Assembly: GCF_000971985.1 (NCBI RefSeq) | Contig: NZ_KQ040798.1 | Span: 1 to 64,000 of the forward strand | Length of the DNA: 64,000 bases | Source: Paenibacillus dauci | GTDB lineage: Bacteria; Bacillota; Bacilli; Paenibacillales; Paenibacillaceae | Direction: 5' to 3' | Part shown: positions 8,715 through 17,624 of the stretch, in pieces | How the letters are laid out: each line of letters opens with the position of its first letter | Numbering within the stretch: position 1 is the first letter of the stretch | Made by a program: the position numbers and the translations under genes | Notes under the pieces: model-generated | Told to the model about the DNA's origin: nothing | Database searches by the model: none | Seen by the model: only the letters and a program-made list of their open reading frames with translations

Positions 8715-9047
8715 TCAAGCAACCATACTGCGGCAGGCTTCGGCGCAATGACGACACGCTTCCGCACAGCGCTGACAATGTTCATGATTATGCTTGCCAC
8801 ATTCTTGTGCACAATCTTCACAAATCTGTGCACATAACTCGCAAATTTGCTTCATATAAGGACTGTTCGATGTCATAGCTTTGACTGCAAGTTGGCAAAT
8901 ATCTGCACATTCCCGGTCCAGACGGATACATTCACGCATCATGGCAATATGTTCTTCTTCCAGACATGATGTATAGCAGTTGTTACATGCCTTGACGCAT
9001 TCCATACACGCTTCTATACAACGCTGTCTTTCTTCTGTTGAGATCAT
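8715..9047 (-). CDS. Four-helix bundle copper-binding protein (Csp3/YhjQ type, DUF326)
   Basis: A 110-residue protein with 19 cysteines, almost all in CxxxC or CxxC spacing along helices (10, 14, 17, 21, 24, 28, then 40, 47, 51, then 69, 72, 76, 79, 83, then 91, 94, 98, 101, 105), plus a His-rich turn HNHEH. This is the pattern of cytosolic copper storage proteins of the Csp3 group, whose tetramers hold many Cu(I) ions in the helix-bundle core. There is no Tat or Sec signal, so it acts in the cytosol. AGGAGG lies 8 bases before the ATG. No copper exporter or CsoR gene is adjacent. Function is inferred from the family. Confidence 0.9.
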   Translation of the reverse strand: MISTEERQRCIEACMECVKACNNCYTSCLEEEHIAMMRECIRLDRECADICQLAVKAMTSNSPYMKQICELCAQICEDCAQECGKHNHEHCQRCAEACRHCAEACRSMVA

Positions 9048-9132
9048 TGTATCTCCTCCTGTTATGTTAGGCTAAGTGACTCTACTATCATTCTTAACCC
9101 AGAGGATACTCAATGAAAAGGAAAATACAGAA

Positions 9133-9576
9133 TCAATCCATGTTTTTGATAATACGATCCACAAGACCCAGTGTAATCTCACGCTCTTCACGACTGAATC
9201 CGTTAAATACTTCTTCGATCGTCTGGGTAGCCTTGGCAGCCAGATCATCCAGAATACTGCGACAGTAATCCGTCAAATAGATCAGATTAGTACGCCGATC
9301 ATCAGGATGAGGGACACGGGTAACCATACCGCGACGGATCATATTATCGATCAGTCTGGATACGCTAGGCTGATCCTTGCGGGATAACCGGGCGAGACGG
9401 TTCTGGGTCTGTCCATCTCTTTTCCACAGGTAGGAAATGAGTATCCATTGCTCATGGGTCACCGGATAGCCGGCATCCCTGAATTGCTGGTTTAAGCGAT
9501 TGTTCGTCAGTCGTGAAGCGATTGCCAATTTGTAACCGATTGAATTTTCTAAAGCGTAAGGAACATTTGTTGTCAT
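9133..9576 (-). CDS. MarR family transcriptional regulator
   Basis: A 147-residue winged-helix regulator. The recognition region QNRLARLSRKDQPSVSRLID and the wing HPDDRRTNLIYLT are classical MarR features. The start at 9576 is chosen for the AAAGGAG about 10 bases upstream; an earlier Met at 9606 overlaps that ribosome binding site. It follows the aromatic acid exporter gene by 51 bases on the same strand, so it probably regulates that exporter in response to a phenolic or aromatic effector (inference). Confidence 0.92.
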   Translation of the reverse strand: MTTNVPYALENSIGYKLAIASRLTNNRLNQQFRDAGYPVTHEQWILISYLWKRDGQTQNRLARLSRKDQPSVSRLIDNMIRRGMVTRVPHPDDRRTNLIYLTDYCRSILDDLAAKATQTIEEVFNGFSREEREITLGLVDRIIKNMD

Positions 9577-9627
9577 TCCCGTTTGTCTCCTTTGAACCGA
9601 ATCCATAGTATTGCTGGTCCCGGAAGA

Positions 9628-10728
9628 TTACTTCCAGGGCCAGGTTGGAAAAGTGCGTCGTGCAGGCTTGGATTTGGCGCCGTCCTGATCATCATCTGTA
9701 TCACGGTGACTGGTGGACTCGAGATGATCAACGAGACGGTTCAGCCGCTCCAGTTGATAGCCATAATCATACATCACTGCAGCTACGATCGACAATCTCA
9801 GCACACCGCCAAAGTTCTCCTGGTAGCGTTCGATCATCGTATCGAGGAATTTGTCATTGGCTTCTTCGACTTCTTCTGCTTCACTATTATTATTTTTGAT
9901 TTTATTATTCAGTTTGAGCAGGATGTGCTCATGGAATTTGATCAACTGTTCCAGATGGGCATCAAAGTATTCATCAATCTCCGGTGTTCGCTCCGCCTGA
10001 AAATAATGCTGTTCGATCGCCGTTAATACATCATTTCCCTTGCGCAGTGAGGTGACCATCTGTTTGTTGACGACCAGATGTCGCTGACGGCTAAGCGAAG
10101 CTTTTTTGAGCTTTTTGGACTCTTCTTCCATCAGATTGTATTTATCGGACAAGGATTGAATAGCCCCTTCCAATGCCCGTTTCTCTTCGCGGAAGACTGT
10201 TTCCTTGATTTCATCCGATACGGCTGTACGCAGCAGCAGGGATAAACGACTGAATGTCGTCTCGATCTGTGCCTTGAACTGTCCCAGCGGCTTGGGTGGA
10301 GCAACCAGTATATTAATCAGGAACGCTGATACAATCCCGATAATACTGAGGGTAAAGCGATTGACAGCGAACTGCCATTGTCCCTGACCGGATACTTCCA
10401 TGACAGAAATGACTGTAACCAGCGTCAGACCGATCGTATCGCCCATATTCAGCCGCAGACAGATCATGATGACAACTATACACATCAGCCCGACCGCTAT
10501 CGGTTCATTGGAAAATACCATTCCACCCAGCAGGGCAAGAATCGCTCCCAGTGTATTGGTCTGGATCTGGTCCAGGAAATAACGGAATGATCGATAGATA
10601 GATGGCTGCATAGCAAAAATAGCAGCGATAGCCGCGATAACGGGCGGCGTCAGATTAAGCCAGGAGCTAGCGTATAAAGCAAGCGTAACCGCAATTCCGG
10701 TTTTCAGCATGCGGGCTCCAAAATTCAC
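9628..10728 (-). CDS. Aromatic acid exporter family protein (ArAE/DUF939, YgaE-like)
   Basis: A 366-residue membrane protein. Residues 1-145 contain about six hydrophobic segments in three pairs, typical of half-size FUSC/ArAE exporters; the remainder is a soluble cytoplasmic domain with helical, charged stretches (about 150-360) ending in a Lys/Arg-rich tail. It starts at GTG 10728 with AAAGGAGG 8 bases upstream. It is upstream partner of the MarR gene. Predicted to export aromatic carboxylates or related weak acids; substrate unknown. Confidence 0.85.
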   Translation of the reverse strand: MNFGARMLKTGIAVTLALYASSWLNLTPPVIAAIAAIFAMQPSIYRSFRYFLDQIQTNTLGAILALLGGMVFSNEPIAVGLMCIVVIMICLRLNMGDTIGLTLVTVISVMEVSGQGQWQFAVNRFTLSIIGIVSAFLINILVAPPKPLGQFKAQIETTFSRLSLLLRTAVSDEIKETVFREEKRALEGAIQSLSDKYNLMEEESKKLKKASLSRQRHLVVNKQMVTSLRKGNDVLTAIEQHYFQAERTPEIDEYFDAHLEQLIKFHEHILLKLNNKIKNNNSEAEEVEEANDKFLDTMIERYQENFGGVLRLSIVAAVMYDYGYQLERLNRLVDHLESTSHRDTDDDQDGAKSKPARRTFPTWPWK

Positions 10729-10833
10729 GGATGTTCCTCCTTTGTTATTACAGTTAGTAGGATTGGGTTCTGGGATAGCAAATGCAGATTATAGTATATT
10801 ACCCGTATGTGTGCCTGTATAATGCAGGAGGAT

Positions 10834-11343
10834 TTATTTTTTGCCGCGCAGCATCCGCAGCAGATGTTCGCGGTAGCGAAGCATAACCCATTTGATTACG
10901 ACATAAATAATAATGCCAAAAATCAGACTGTTTACCGCAGCACCTACGCCAAAGTCAATACCCGCATCCCGCCAGCGATGGGCATGATGAATCGGCTGCA
11001 TATAATCTTCGGGCCAATCCGGAATCCGTACATTGGGCATGTGGGAAGGCAGACTGGCCGACTTCCAGAGTGTCACCAGAAAATGTCCGGTATGATAATT
11101 CATAAAAAAGGTAAGCGGCCAGATAAAGGAATCAAGTGATGCTGCAAAGATAGCGGCCGGCAAAGCACCTTTAAACAGCCTGTTTAATCCAAGCGACAAC
11201 AGCGGACCGACCCCTAGAAGCGGGTACCAGCTGGGGACGAGTCCTACTGCAAATCCTACCGCTACCTGATGCGCTCCCTTTCGAAGTCGAAGGAGCCGGA
11301 TTGTGTTTAGCTTAAGATAGCGTCCAATACGTATTTTTCTCAT
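10834..11343 (-). CDS. DUF2062 domain membrane protein
   Basis: A 169-residue protein with the DUF2062 pattern: a basic N-terminus, the KGAHQVAVGFAVGLVPSWYPLLG segment in two hydrophobic stretches, a central helix pair and a C-terminal transmembrane segment (about 135-155). GGAG precedes the ATG. Function of the family is unknown; members often lie near glycosyltransferases, but here the neighbours are an exporter and a glycerophosphodiesterase. It could be cotranscribed with the exporter, whose GTG starts 105 bases downstream. Confidence 0.8.
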   Translation of the reverse strand: MRKIRIGRYLKLNTIRLLRLRKGAHQVAVGFAVGLVPSWYPLLGVGPLLSLGLNRLFKGALPAAIFAASLDSFIWPLTFFMNYHTGHFLVTLWKSASLPSHMPNVRIPDWPEDYMQPIHHAHRWRDAGIDFGVGAAVNSLIFGIIIYVVIKWVMLRYREHLLRMLRGKK

Positions 11344-11442
11344 TGCTGGTCTCCATGGTATGACCTCTAATTCCAGTACAGTTTATTGTAACTTGTTCTA
11401 TTACGCTTGAAAAGCTTGGTGTCTATATTGTCACCAAAACAC

Positions 11443-11485
11443 AAAAAAACGCTTATACGTTATCAACGGTATAAAGCGTTTTTTT
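11443..11485. terminator. Bidirectional terminator
   Basis: AAAAAAACGCTTATACGTT pairs with AACGGTATAAAGCGTTTTTTT with one bulge and U-runs on both sides. On the minus strand it would end transcripts of the gene at 11563-12306. Confidence 0.85.
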
Positions 11486-11562
11486 ATGTAGATATTTATG
11501 TTACTTGACAATCATTTATTTGCATTACATATACTATGGCTTAAATAAAAGATCATTTTCAC

Positions 11563-12306
11563 TTAACGTCCCGCAGTAGAAGTCTGCAGTAATTCATGCA
11601 GGCGATCCGGGTAGTCTGTAATAATGCCACTGACACCCATCCGAATCAGTTCGCGCATCTCGGCAGGATCATTTACCGTAAACGGATTGTACATCACACT
11701 CTGGTCGGCCGCCTGCTGTACCATACGGTCATTCATAAACTTGTAGTACGGATGCAGGGCAGTAGCTCCAATACTTCGCGCATATTTCCATGGCTCAAAC
11801 AGATTCTCTCCATATAGAATCGCTGTCTGGATCTCCGGGGCGATGCGCTTGCAGATCACAAGCGAATAATGATTAAAGCTGGAGATCAGCACCCGCTGCG
11901 AGAGTCCACGCTTGCGAATCGCAGCAATAACTTTCTCTTCCATACCTTCATAAGGCTCCATATTGTTCTTCAATTCCACGTTAAGCATCATTCCTGTAGG
12001 TTCAATCCAGTCCAGCAGCTGCCCTAGTGTGGGAATACGTTCACCAGCAAATTCACTGCTGTACCATGATCCTGCATCCAGTTCGGTGATCTGGCGGTAA
12101 GTCAGATCCTTGATCTCTCCGGATTGTCCGGTTGTACGCTGTACGCTCTCATCATGAATCAGTACAAGACGTCCATCCTTGGTCATCTGTACATCCGTCT
12201 CGATACCTGTAGCTCCAAGCTCCAGGCTTTTTTTAAAAGCAGCCATCGTATTCTCCGGACAATAGCCCGAAGCTCCACGATGCGCATAGTTTACAATCGT
12301 ATTCAT
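11563..12306 (-). CDS. Glycerophosphodiester phosphodiesterase
   Basis: A 247-residue TIM-barrel enzyme (GDPD family) hydrolysing glycerophosphodiesters to glycerol 3-phosphate and an alcohol. Catalytic and metal residues are visible: H9-R10 (AHRGASG), E36 and D38 (IETDVQ), H51 (LIHDE), and VELKNN near 125. There is no signal peptide, so it is the cytoplasmic UgpQ-like type. The start at 12306 is preferred over an upstream Met at 12390 because AAAGGAG lies 8 bases before it. Monocistronic. Confidence 0.93.
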   Translation of the reverse strand: MNTIVNYAHRGASGYCPENTMAAFKKSLELGATGIETDVQMTKDGRLVLIHDESVQRTTGQSGEIKDLTYRQITELDAGSWYSSEFAGERIPTLGQLLDWIEPTGMMLNVELKNNMEPYEGMEEKVIAAIRKRGLSQRVLISSFNHYSLVICKRIAPEIQTAILYGENLFEPWKYARSIGATALHPYYKFMNDRMVQQAADQSVMYNPFTVNDPAEMRELIRMGVSGIITDYPDRLHELLQTSTAGR

Positions 12307-12480
12307 TGTATAGGCTCCTTTCGGCCAGACGCGCTGCGTAGTAGAAATCTTGTATCCAAAATAAGGACTTTGACCATTATAATGTTCCAATATTCGGGGA
12401 ATGTCAAATATCGTAGAACCCCTGTTTTTTATAATCTTATCCGCTCACTCTCTGGATTATATCTCTAGTGTAGATGACAA

Positions 12481-12540
12481 AAAGACCGTTCCCTCATAGG
12501 AGAACGGTCTTTGCTTATGAGGCTGACAGATAGCCTCATT
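12481..12540 (-). terminator. Terminator (two hairpins) after the serine hydrolase gene
   Basis: AAAGACCGTTC pairs with GAACGGTCTTT (12481-12512) and, on the minus strand, runs into TTTTTGTC. A second hairpin, ATGAGGCTGACAGATAGCCTCATT at 12517-12540, sits between it and the gene. Confidence 0.85.
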
Positions 12541-12557
12541 CATTCAAAAAGTATGCT

Positions 12558-14000
12558 TTATTTAACGAGCGCTTTGTTGGCCAGAGTCTGGGTATCCGTC
12601 AGCATAGTTGCGATATCCATACCATAATGATTACCAAGCAGAACAACGAGCACATCATCATCCAGATTATACGTAAATCCTGTCGCATAACCAGTACCGC
12701 TGCCATTATGGTAGATGGTATGTTTGCCGGCTACATCCTTGATCAGGAACGCATAGCCGTATGGCTTGAGCTCCGAATATGGCGTGAACATCCGGTCGAT
12801 CGTCTGCTCACTCAGAATCGTATGATTGGCAAAGGAACGATACCATTTCATCATATCATCCAGACTGGAGTAAAATGTTCCCGTACCCGATTGGGAAGCG
12901 TAATAGCCTGCCTCGGTCCATTCGTCGGTAGCTTTGTCTTTAACATAACCTTTGATCGTTTTGGATTCTGGTGTCGCTTCGCCAGTATCCTTCATATTCA
13001 GCGGATCGAGGAAAGTATGCTGGATATATTGTCCGTAGGTCTCGCCGGACACTTGCTCTACAATATAAGCGAGCAGTACATATCCCTGATTACTATAGTT
13101 AAACGTCGTACCCGGCTCAAAACGCAGCGGTTTGGTCTTGATCTCATTCACCGTATCCTGCAGCGTTACACCTTCGCCGCGGGTAAAGTTGGAGTTGAAT
13201 CCAGCTGTATGCGACAACAGCATATGAATAGTCATCTCGTCACCACGCGGGAAATCCGGGATGTACTTGGTCAGCTTGTCATCAAGGTTGATTTTGCCTT
13301 GTTCAACCAGCTTCATGATCGAAGAAGCGGTAAAGGATTTGCTCAGTGAAGCAATCCGGGAAATGCCGTTCGGATCAGTTGTACTTTGCCCGCCGGATAG
13401 TCCGTATCCTTTTTTCAGCACCACTTTGCCTTTATAGGCAACCAGTGCCAGACCGGAATAGCCCTGTTTTTGCAAATAGTCATCTACTGTCTTCGCAGAG
13501 CTGCTCATCACTGTTGCCTGATCCGGCGTCAGATTGATCGTTGCCAGTTCCGGTGTAGAATTCAGGGTGAGCTTGGCTTTGAAAGCATCTGCCAGAAAAC
13601 GTGCAGGTACCATCATCGTTCCGTTCACGTTCCGGGATGGTTCCGGCATTTGTATCGTATATCCGTCCAATGTGATCACTGCTGTATTCGGTGTATGTAC
13701 AATGGTATCTCCATTGCTGTACATCACTACCGAACGGGTCGGTGCATCCCAGGTAGCTTTTGCTCCGAGTGCACTGGCTGCTTCACGCAGCGGTACCATA
13801 GTTGTGCCATTCATTACGAATGGTGCTGTCGACCAGTTGATTTCCTGACCGGCTATCGTAATAACAGCAGGCTTTTCACTGGCTGCCGCTTGTACCTGCG
13901 GCATAGAGTATGAAGCTGATCCGATCGATACGGTTAATGCGCCGACAACAGCCAGCTTGGTAATCATCGCAAGCTTGTTGCCTTTTGATTTGAATAACAT
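12558..14000 (-). CDS. Secreted serine hydrolase (class C beta-lactamase fold) with copper amine oxidase-like N-terminal domain
   Basis: A 480-residue exported protein. Residues 1-38 are a Sec signal ending near VQA; 45-158 is a stalk of the copper-amine-oxidase N-terminal type (two MVP..R repeats: TTMVPLREA and TMMVPARFL); about 170-480 is a penicillin-binding-protein/esterase fold with S218-L-S-K221, Y302-S-N304 and H431-N-G motifs, i.e. all three active-site elements. It may be a D-aminopeptidase, esterase or PBP-like enzyme; resistance function should not be assumed. The start at 14000 is favoured by GGGAGG 11 bases upstream. Monocistronic. Confidence 0.88.
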   Translation of the reverse strand: MLFKSKGNKLAMITKLAVVGALTVSIGSASYSMPQVQAAASEKPAVITIAGQEINWSTAPFVMNGTTMVPLREAASALGAKATWDAPTRSVVMYSNGDTIVHTPNTAVITLDGYTIQMPEPSRNVNGTMMVPARFLADAFKAKLTLNSTPELATINLTPDQATVMSSSAKTVDDYLQKQGYSGLALVAYKGKVVLKKGYGLSGGQSTTDPNGISRIASLSKSFTASSIMKLVEQGKINLDDKLTKYIPDFPRGDEMTIHMLLSHTAGFNSNFTRGEGVTLQDTVNEIKTKPLRFEPGTTFNYSNQGYVLLAYIVEQVSGETYGQYIQHTFLDPLNMKDTGEATPESKTIKGYVKDKATDEWTEAGYYASQSGTGTFYSSLDDMMKWYRSFANHTILSEQTIDRMFTPYSELKPYGYAFLIKDVAGKHTIYHNGSGTGYATGFTYNLDDDVLVVLLGNHYGMDIATMLTDTQTLANKALVK

Positions 14001-14270
14001 AATGATAAAATCCTCCCGAGTCCAAAGTAGCATTATTCTTATGCTCATGCAGCCGATAAATGCAGCACTATCTATTATAGAGGTCGAAGCTTAACGGAAT
14101 CAAGGCAATACTGCAATCTATCGCTTGTTTCCGTACTGTCTTTTTATATGATTCAGACAGCTGCTTCTATTCTGTTTTCTGTTAGTATGTACTCCTTTTC
14201 GCCTATAAAGTTGTGGTCTGGGATCGGGATTTTAATAGGAACCAATGATTTGCAACACTATTAGATATGA
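14001..14270. other. Intergenic stretch, promoter region only
   Basis: About 270 bases upstream of the serine hydrolase. I see no gene, RNA or operator that I could defend. Confidence 0.4.
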
Positions 14271-14308
14271 AAAAAGACATACCCGAGAATGCACGGTTAT
14301 GCCTTTTA
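14271..14308 (-). terminator. Terminator after the DinB-fold gene
   Basis: AAAAGACATACCCG pairs imperfectly with CGGTTATGCCTTTT; on the minus strand it ends in TCTTTTTTC just past the stop at 14330. Confidence 0.75.
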
Positions 14309-14329
14309 TTGCTGTATCCATTGGACAAA

Positions 14330-14800
14330 TCAGGCTAAGCCCCGTCTAATCAGATTGGCCGATACCGGTTCTCTGTCCAGCTCACGTGACCATACCGACA
14401 TTTGACCTATATGATGAATCTCATGAGCGATAACATGGCGCATGACTTCTCCATATGTATATTGCTCGGGTCTGCCATCTTTGTCTACCGCGTGCAGTAT
14501 ATGCTGCTCCATATCCGGCTTCCATCCTGCCACATAATCGCTAATTTCCGGACGAAACCGTTTGGATAGAGTAATGATCTGTTCAAGCGAATCCACCGAT
14601 TGGAATAATTCGCTTTGATCAGGTTTGCCTTGCAAATCACAGATCCAGCTATACTCTACATCGACAATATGAGTCAGTGTCTTCAGAATACTGCCTACTC
14701 CGCCTGTACGCTGCCGCTTCAGCTCTACTATAGACAATTCATTGCACCAGTCCAACCATTCCTGACGAACCTGCCAGTTATACCGAAACAACATTTCCAT
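14330..14800 (-). CDS. DinB-fold metal-dependent protein (YfiT/bacillithiol transferase-like superfamily)
   Basis: A 156-residue helical protein with the DinB superfamily metal triad: H44 in TLTHIVDVEYSW, and H126 and H130 in IAHEIHHIGQ. Members include thiol transferases (bacillithiol S-transferases) and damage-inducible proteins of unknown role. The start at 14800 follows GAGGAGG by 9 bases; the ATG at 14818 overlaps this ribosome binding site. It stands alone with a terminator and is not related to DNA polymerase IV, which is also called DinB and is encoded at 53467-54762. Confidence 0.85.
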   Translation of the reverse strand: MEMLFRYNWQVRQEWLDWCNELSIVELKRQRTGGVGSILKTLTHIVDVEYSWICDLQGKPDQSELFQSVDSLEQIITLSKRFRPEISDYVAGWKPDMEQHILHAVDKDGRPEQYTYGEVMRHVIAHEIHHIGQMSVWSRELDREPVSANLIRRGLA

Positions 14801-14895
14801 TGTCAGTATCCTCCTCATTCTTATTGTGCATATTTCATTATAAATAGTGGATAATTACCAATTAATAATCTGGTACATTCTGCGGATTATGGAGC

Positions 14896-15090
14896 TTACA
14901 GAAAATGATACAGATAGGTTTTCCCATCCATGCTGCGCTGGTCCGGATCATAGACAAGTGCATTGATCATCTGTTCGACAGTCAGAGTCATCATAAACTT
15001 TTGCAGCTCCCGCTGTGTATCAAACTGAAGTCGCAGCGCCTGATGCTGCCCATCCTGCAGCGCGATATCCCAGGTGAATGATTGTGACAT
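14896..15090 (-). CDS. Small hypothetical protein, 64 residues
   Basis: I do not recognise the family. It has alternating strand-like N-terminal residues, a central helix rich in Gln and Leu (RELQKFMMTLTVEQMINALV), and ends in TYLYHFL. There is no signal peptide. The start at 15090 has AAAGGAG 9 bases upstream; the longer in-frame extension to 15180 lacks one. It lies alone between the DinB-fold gene and cpdB. Confidence 0.65.
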   Translation of the reverse strand: MSQSFTWDIALQDGQHQALRLQFDTQRELQKFMMTLTVEQMINALVYDPDQRSMDGKTYLYHFL

Positions 15091-15255
15091 GGATCGCCTC
15101 TCCTTTTTGGTAAATGATAGATAGGAATAAGCAGGGTATATTCTACCTTCATACCCATATTGTCTTATCCTGATCATCATTACCCGGGAAATGGAGAAAC
15201 GATTATGTCATCATATCAGTAAAAGCGTAATATCCCTACGCCAGTTGCAAACAAA

Positions 15256-17328
15256 CTATACCTCCAAACGGATTCCATATCGTGTAAACCCACCTGCTTC
15301 AGATACAATAACAGACAGTTGCGGATATTGGTCTACCCATACCTCAGCTGCCGCTGCGGAAGAGAATACGGCAATAATCGACGAATCAGGTCTGGTCTCC
15401 TGCACCTGATCTTCAAGTTGTACATTCGTACTATGTGATAAATATTGTTCCTGCGTTCCGAGGGTGATGCACCAATTATCATCTGCCTGCGGAGCGATCG
15501 TTTCATGCTGTCTGACATATGCTGTTACCACATCACGATTCTCTATTGGGGCATCGATTACGATTCGCTCCCCATCCGGATTGGCAAGAATCGTTGTATA
15601 GGCGCGATATTGATTGGTAACGATAATAAATTCCATATCATCCGTAACAGGAACCCCCTGATAGCACAAGTACCGGATTCGGTGATGATCCGGCTGCACA
15701 AGTTGTCCGGAAGCATCATAACGTGCCGGACAGGAAATATCGATCCGATAACTAATCCCATCAATCACATCAAAGTTAAATGGTGAAAAAGTCGGGTTAA
15801 TCAATTCCTGCTCTGCTGCTCCATGTAGATCAATCGTATTAAATAAACCTGCGGACCATTCCAGCCATTCTTTTAGCTCATCGCCATTTAACCGTACTGC
15901 GCACAACGTATTGGCATAGCTGTAGATATCCGATATATGCTGTAATGTCAATTCTCCAGGTGAAATATCCGTATAATGGTCTGAACCGTAACGGCCGCCC
16001 GTTTTAAAAGCAGACGCAGCTGATAATAGTGGAATATCCGCATATTCCGTATTCATCAACATCGTACGCGTGTACCAGAGCTGGGCATCATTAATGATCT
16101 GTACAACCGGATTGTCCATAATCAGTGCAAAATAGCTGTATAGCGGTTCTGAAGTATATCCTACCGGTGTTCGGATATAAGCCAGTGTACGTTCATGTGC
16201 AGTTTGTGCAGCTTCCTGCAGCAGCCTATCTGCACCGGCATCTGTTAGATCAGCCACTACCGAACGAAGCATGCCATGCCCTTCTACCACACTCCATTTA
16301 CCAGCCGTATGCTGCAGTTCCAGATCAATAATACCCAGATGGCTGCCCCATACTCCCGGTTCTACGGCAGGCACATCATGGATTGTACCCTTTTCCAGAT
16401 TCACCCCAGGACGTCCGGCAAATTCCTCGCTTGGATACAGCTTGTGCGCATGTCCAAAAATGAGTGCATCCACACCATTGATCTGACTGAGCGGCAGAAC
16501 TGCATTTTCCGAAATCGACGGATCATTCTCTTCGATATATCCGGTATGAGCGAGCAGTACGATAATATCAGCTCCTGCAGCTTGCAGCCGGGGAACCATG
16601 GCTTCTGTCGTCTCGACCATATCCTGTACACGCACGTGTCCTTCCAGATGTCCTTTATCCCAGTTCAGAATTTGCGTAGGAACCAGTCCGATAATACCAA
16701 TATTCAGTATGGCCGATTCTCCACTCGCTCCCTTGAGTTCACGTGGCAGGATTAGATACGGCTGAAGCAGAGGCGCATCCGGCTGTTCGTCCGAGATCCG
16801 ATATACATTGGCATTGGTATAGGGAAACTGCGCTTCATTCAGACATTGTTCCAGATAATCCAATCCATAATTGAATTCATGATTACCGACAGTGGCAGCA
16901 TCGTACTGCAGCAGATTCATCAGTTCGATCATGGGATGCACGCCTGTACTATTGCGATTAGTATCCGTATCTGAACTGGCAGCAAATAATGCATCTGTTA
17001 CCTGTTGCTCCTCTTGTTGGCTTGCTGGATGCTGCCAGAACAGGCTGGAGGCTGCATAATCACCAATCGGATTTCCCTGGATGATATCACCGTTATCCAG
17101 TAGCAGATGATTGGCTACCTCTTCGCGTGCCTGATGGATCAGCATCGCGGTGTGTGATAATCCCATTTCACCCGTGTCTGTATTTCGATAGTAATCGTAA
17201 CCGGTTAGTGCCACATGCAGATCGGTTGTCGCCATTAGCCGAAGCTGGTAGCGTTCAGCTGAATCTGCCATATCCTCGTTATGATAATTGCCCTCTATAT
17301 TCGCCTTGTTCCCTACTGATTCTTTCAT
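15256..17328 (-). CDS. cpdB: 2',3'-cyclic-nucleotide 2'-phosphodiesterase / 3'-nucleotidase
   Basis: A 690-residue two-domain metallophosphatase. The N-terminal domain shows the dimetal motifs D36-x-H38 (TTDLH), D78-N-G-D81, G148-N-H-E151 and a GHAH motif; the C-terminal half (about 385-640) is the 5'-nucleotidase substrate domain. Relatives are secreted and scavenge phosphate from nucleotides, but this protein has no signal peptide, only a polar N-terminus, so it is predicted cytoplasmic, or the true start is not seen. The ribosome binding site is weak (GAAGGGA 12 bases upstream). It is divergent from phnDCEE, suggesting shared phosphorus nutrition control (inference). Confidence 0.88.
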   Translation of the reverse strand: MKESVGNKANIEGNYHNEDMADSAERYQLRLMATTDLHVALTGYDYYRNTDTGEMGLSHTAMLIHQAREEVANHLLLDNGDIIQGNPIGDYAASSLFWQHPASQQEEQQVTDALFAASSDTDTNRNSTGVHPMIELMNLLQYDAATVGNHEFNYGLDYLEQCLNEAQFPYTNANVYRISDEQPDAPLLQPYLILPRELKGASGESAILNIGIIGLVPTQILNWDKGHLEGHVRVQDMVETTEAMVPRLQAAGADIIVLLAHTGYIEENDPSISENAVLPLSQINGVDALIFGHAHKLYPSEEFAGRPGVNLEKGTIHDVPAVEPGVWGSHLGIIDLELQHTAGKWSVVEGHGMLRSVVADLTDAGADRLLQEAAQTAHERTLAYIRTPVGYTSEPLYSYFALIMDNPVVQIINDAQLWYTRTMLMNTEYADIPLLSAASAFKTGGRYGSDHYTDISPGELTLQHISDIYSYANTLCAVRLNGDELKEWLEWSAGLFNTIDLHGAAEQELINPTFSPFNFDVIDGISYRIDISCPARYDASGQLVQPDHHRIRYLCYQGVPVTDDMEFIIVTNQYRAYTTILANPDGERIVIDAPIENRDVVTAYVRQHETIAPQADDNWCITLGTQEQYLSHSTNVQLEDQVQETRPDSSIIAVFSSAAAAEVWVDQYPQLSVIVSEAGGFTRYGIRLEV

Positions 17329-17624
17329 AAATTAGGTAGTTCCCTTCTATACAATTGTTCATTGAAATCCCAAGATGTGCCTTTGCTGCAATTGCCGCAA
17401 GCATCCCGGACGCATTTCCGATTCACTCTATCACACCAATATTAGAACAGTGTAAATTCTGCATTTAACACTTCGGATTCATTTTACTTTTCAGTAACAT
17501 AGATCGACACTGCGTTTGATCCTTGGCTGTTAATATTTCGTTTGTGACCTTATTCCCCGAATAAAAGTATGACGCGGGAACAGGCACAATAAAGTACATA
17601 ATCACATCCTAGGGGGAAATCAAG

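Noticed and set aside
12558-14000. Beta-lactamase resistance gene
   Set aside because: The SxxK, YxN and HxG elements are common to many PBP-like esterases and peptidases; there is no evidence for antibiotic hydrolysis.
17465-17493. Possible PhoP box before phnD (TTAACA, GATTCA, TTTTCA at 11-12 base steps)
   Set aside because: Only the first unit fits the consensus well; not enough to call without a motif matrix or conservation.
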